Of a stretch of 64,000 nucleotides of DNA, positions 63,943 through 64,000 are shown in pieces (position 1 is the stretch's first letter; each line of letters starts with the position of its first letter). The position numbers and the translations under genes were made by a program. Source of the stretch: Pseudomonas sp. SJZ074 (lineage in GTDB: Bacteria; Pseudomonadota; Gammaproteobacteria; Pseudomonadales; Pseudomonadaceae); NCBI RefSeq assembly GCF_007828215.1, contig NZ_VIUE01000004.1, positions 1 through 64,000 on the forward strand. The letters are read 5' to 3'. The notes below the pieces were generated by a model, which saw only the letters and a list, made by a program, of their open reading frames with translations, did no database searches and was not told the DNA's origin.

Positions 63943-63969
63943 GCAATAACCGTTCGTTATCGATTACTG
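63943..63969. promoter_or_regulatory. Operator-like element upstream of the LysR gene
   Basis: ATAAC and GTTAT arms around CGTTC are followed by CGATTA. It matches the reverse complement of the element at 62925-62951 at about 20 of 26 positions and sits 19 bases upstream of the LysR start codon, as expected of an autoregulatory site. Confidence 0.55.
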
Positions 63970-64000
63970 AATATATCTCATTGGAGTTTATCGTCCGCCG

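Overview
The window looks like a chromosomal segment of a Pseudomonas of the P. fluorescens/P. corrugata kind. The reasons are the GC-rich coding style, the REP-type palindromes at 59714-59804 and 57047-57080, Fur-box-like sites, and a large lipopeptide-siderophore NRPS locus. All calls rest on reading the sequence and on recalled family knowledge; no database search was run.

Left part (1-14232): a remnant of an IS5-like transposase end (216-365), a probable small immunity gene, and a giant minus-strand YD/RHS-repeat polymorphic toxin. The toxin has a LysM domain, a hydrophobic Gly/Ala segment and a JAB/JAMM-like C-terminal tip. Divergent from it runs a compact three-gene set: two TPR proteins and a small unrecognised protein.

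Centre (14316-59700): a complete siderophore island. On the minus strand lie a TonB-dependent receptor, a diaminobutyrate aminotransferase and a half-length Fur-like regulator. On the plus strand lie a TauD/SyrP-like hydroxylase, a FAAL-ACP-C loading protein, a second hydroxylase, four further NRPS proteins (one with a fused C-terminal hydroxylase, the last with a thioesterase), a PvdE/SyrD-like exporter, a divergent FhuF-like iron reductase and an SbmA/YddA-like ABC protein. Specificity residues read by eye give: fatty acyl - His - Dab - (Orn-like) - Ser - D-Ser - Asp - Dab - Asp. Three hydroxylase units match three degenerate condensation-superfamily domains and the His and two Asp residues. 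The product is therefore predicted to be an acylated octapeptide with beta-OH-His and two beta-OH-Asp, i.e. of the corrugatin/ornicorrugatin type. The aminotransferase supplies Dab, the exporter and receptor move the compound, and FhuF would release iron. Fur-like boxes sit in both divergent promoter regions.

Right part (59817-63924): a minus-strand catabolic set of LysR regulator, MFS transporter, SDR dehydrogenase and FAH-family hydrolase. The SDR/FAH pair resembles the last steps of non-phosphorylated L-fuconate-type sugar-acid breakdown. Two near-identical inverted operator-like elements flank the LysR gene.
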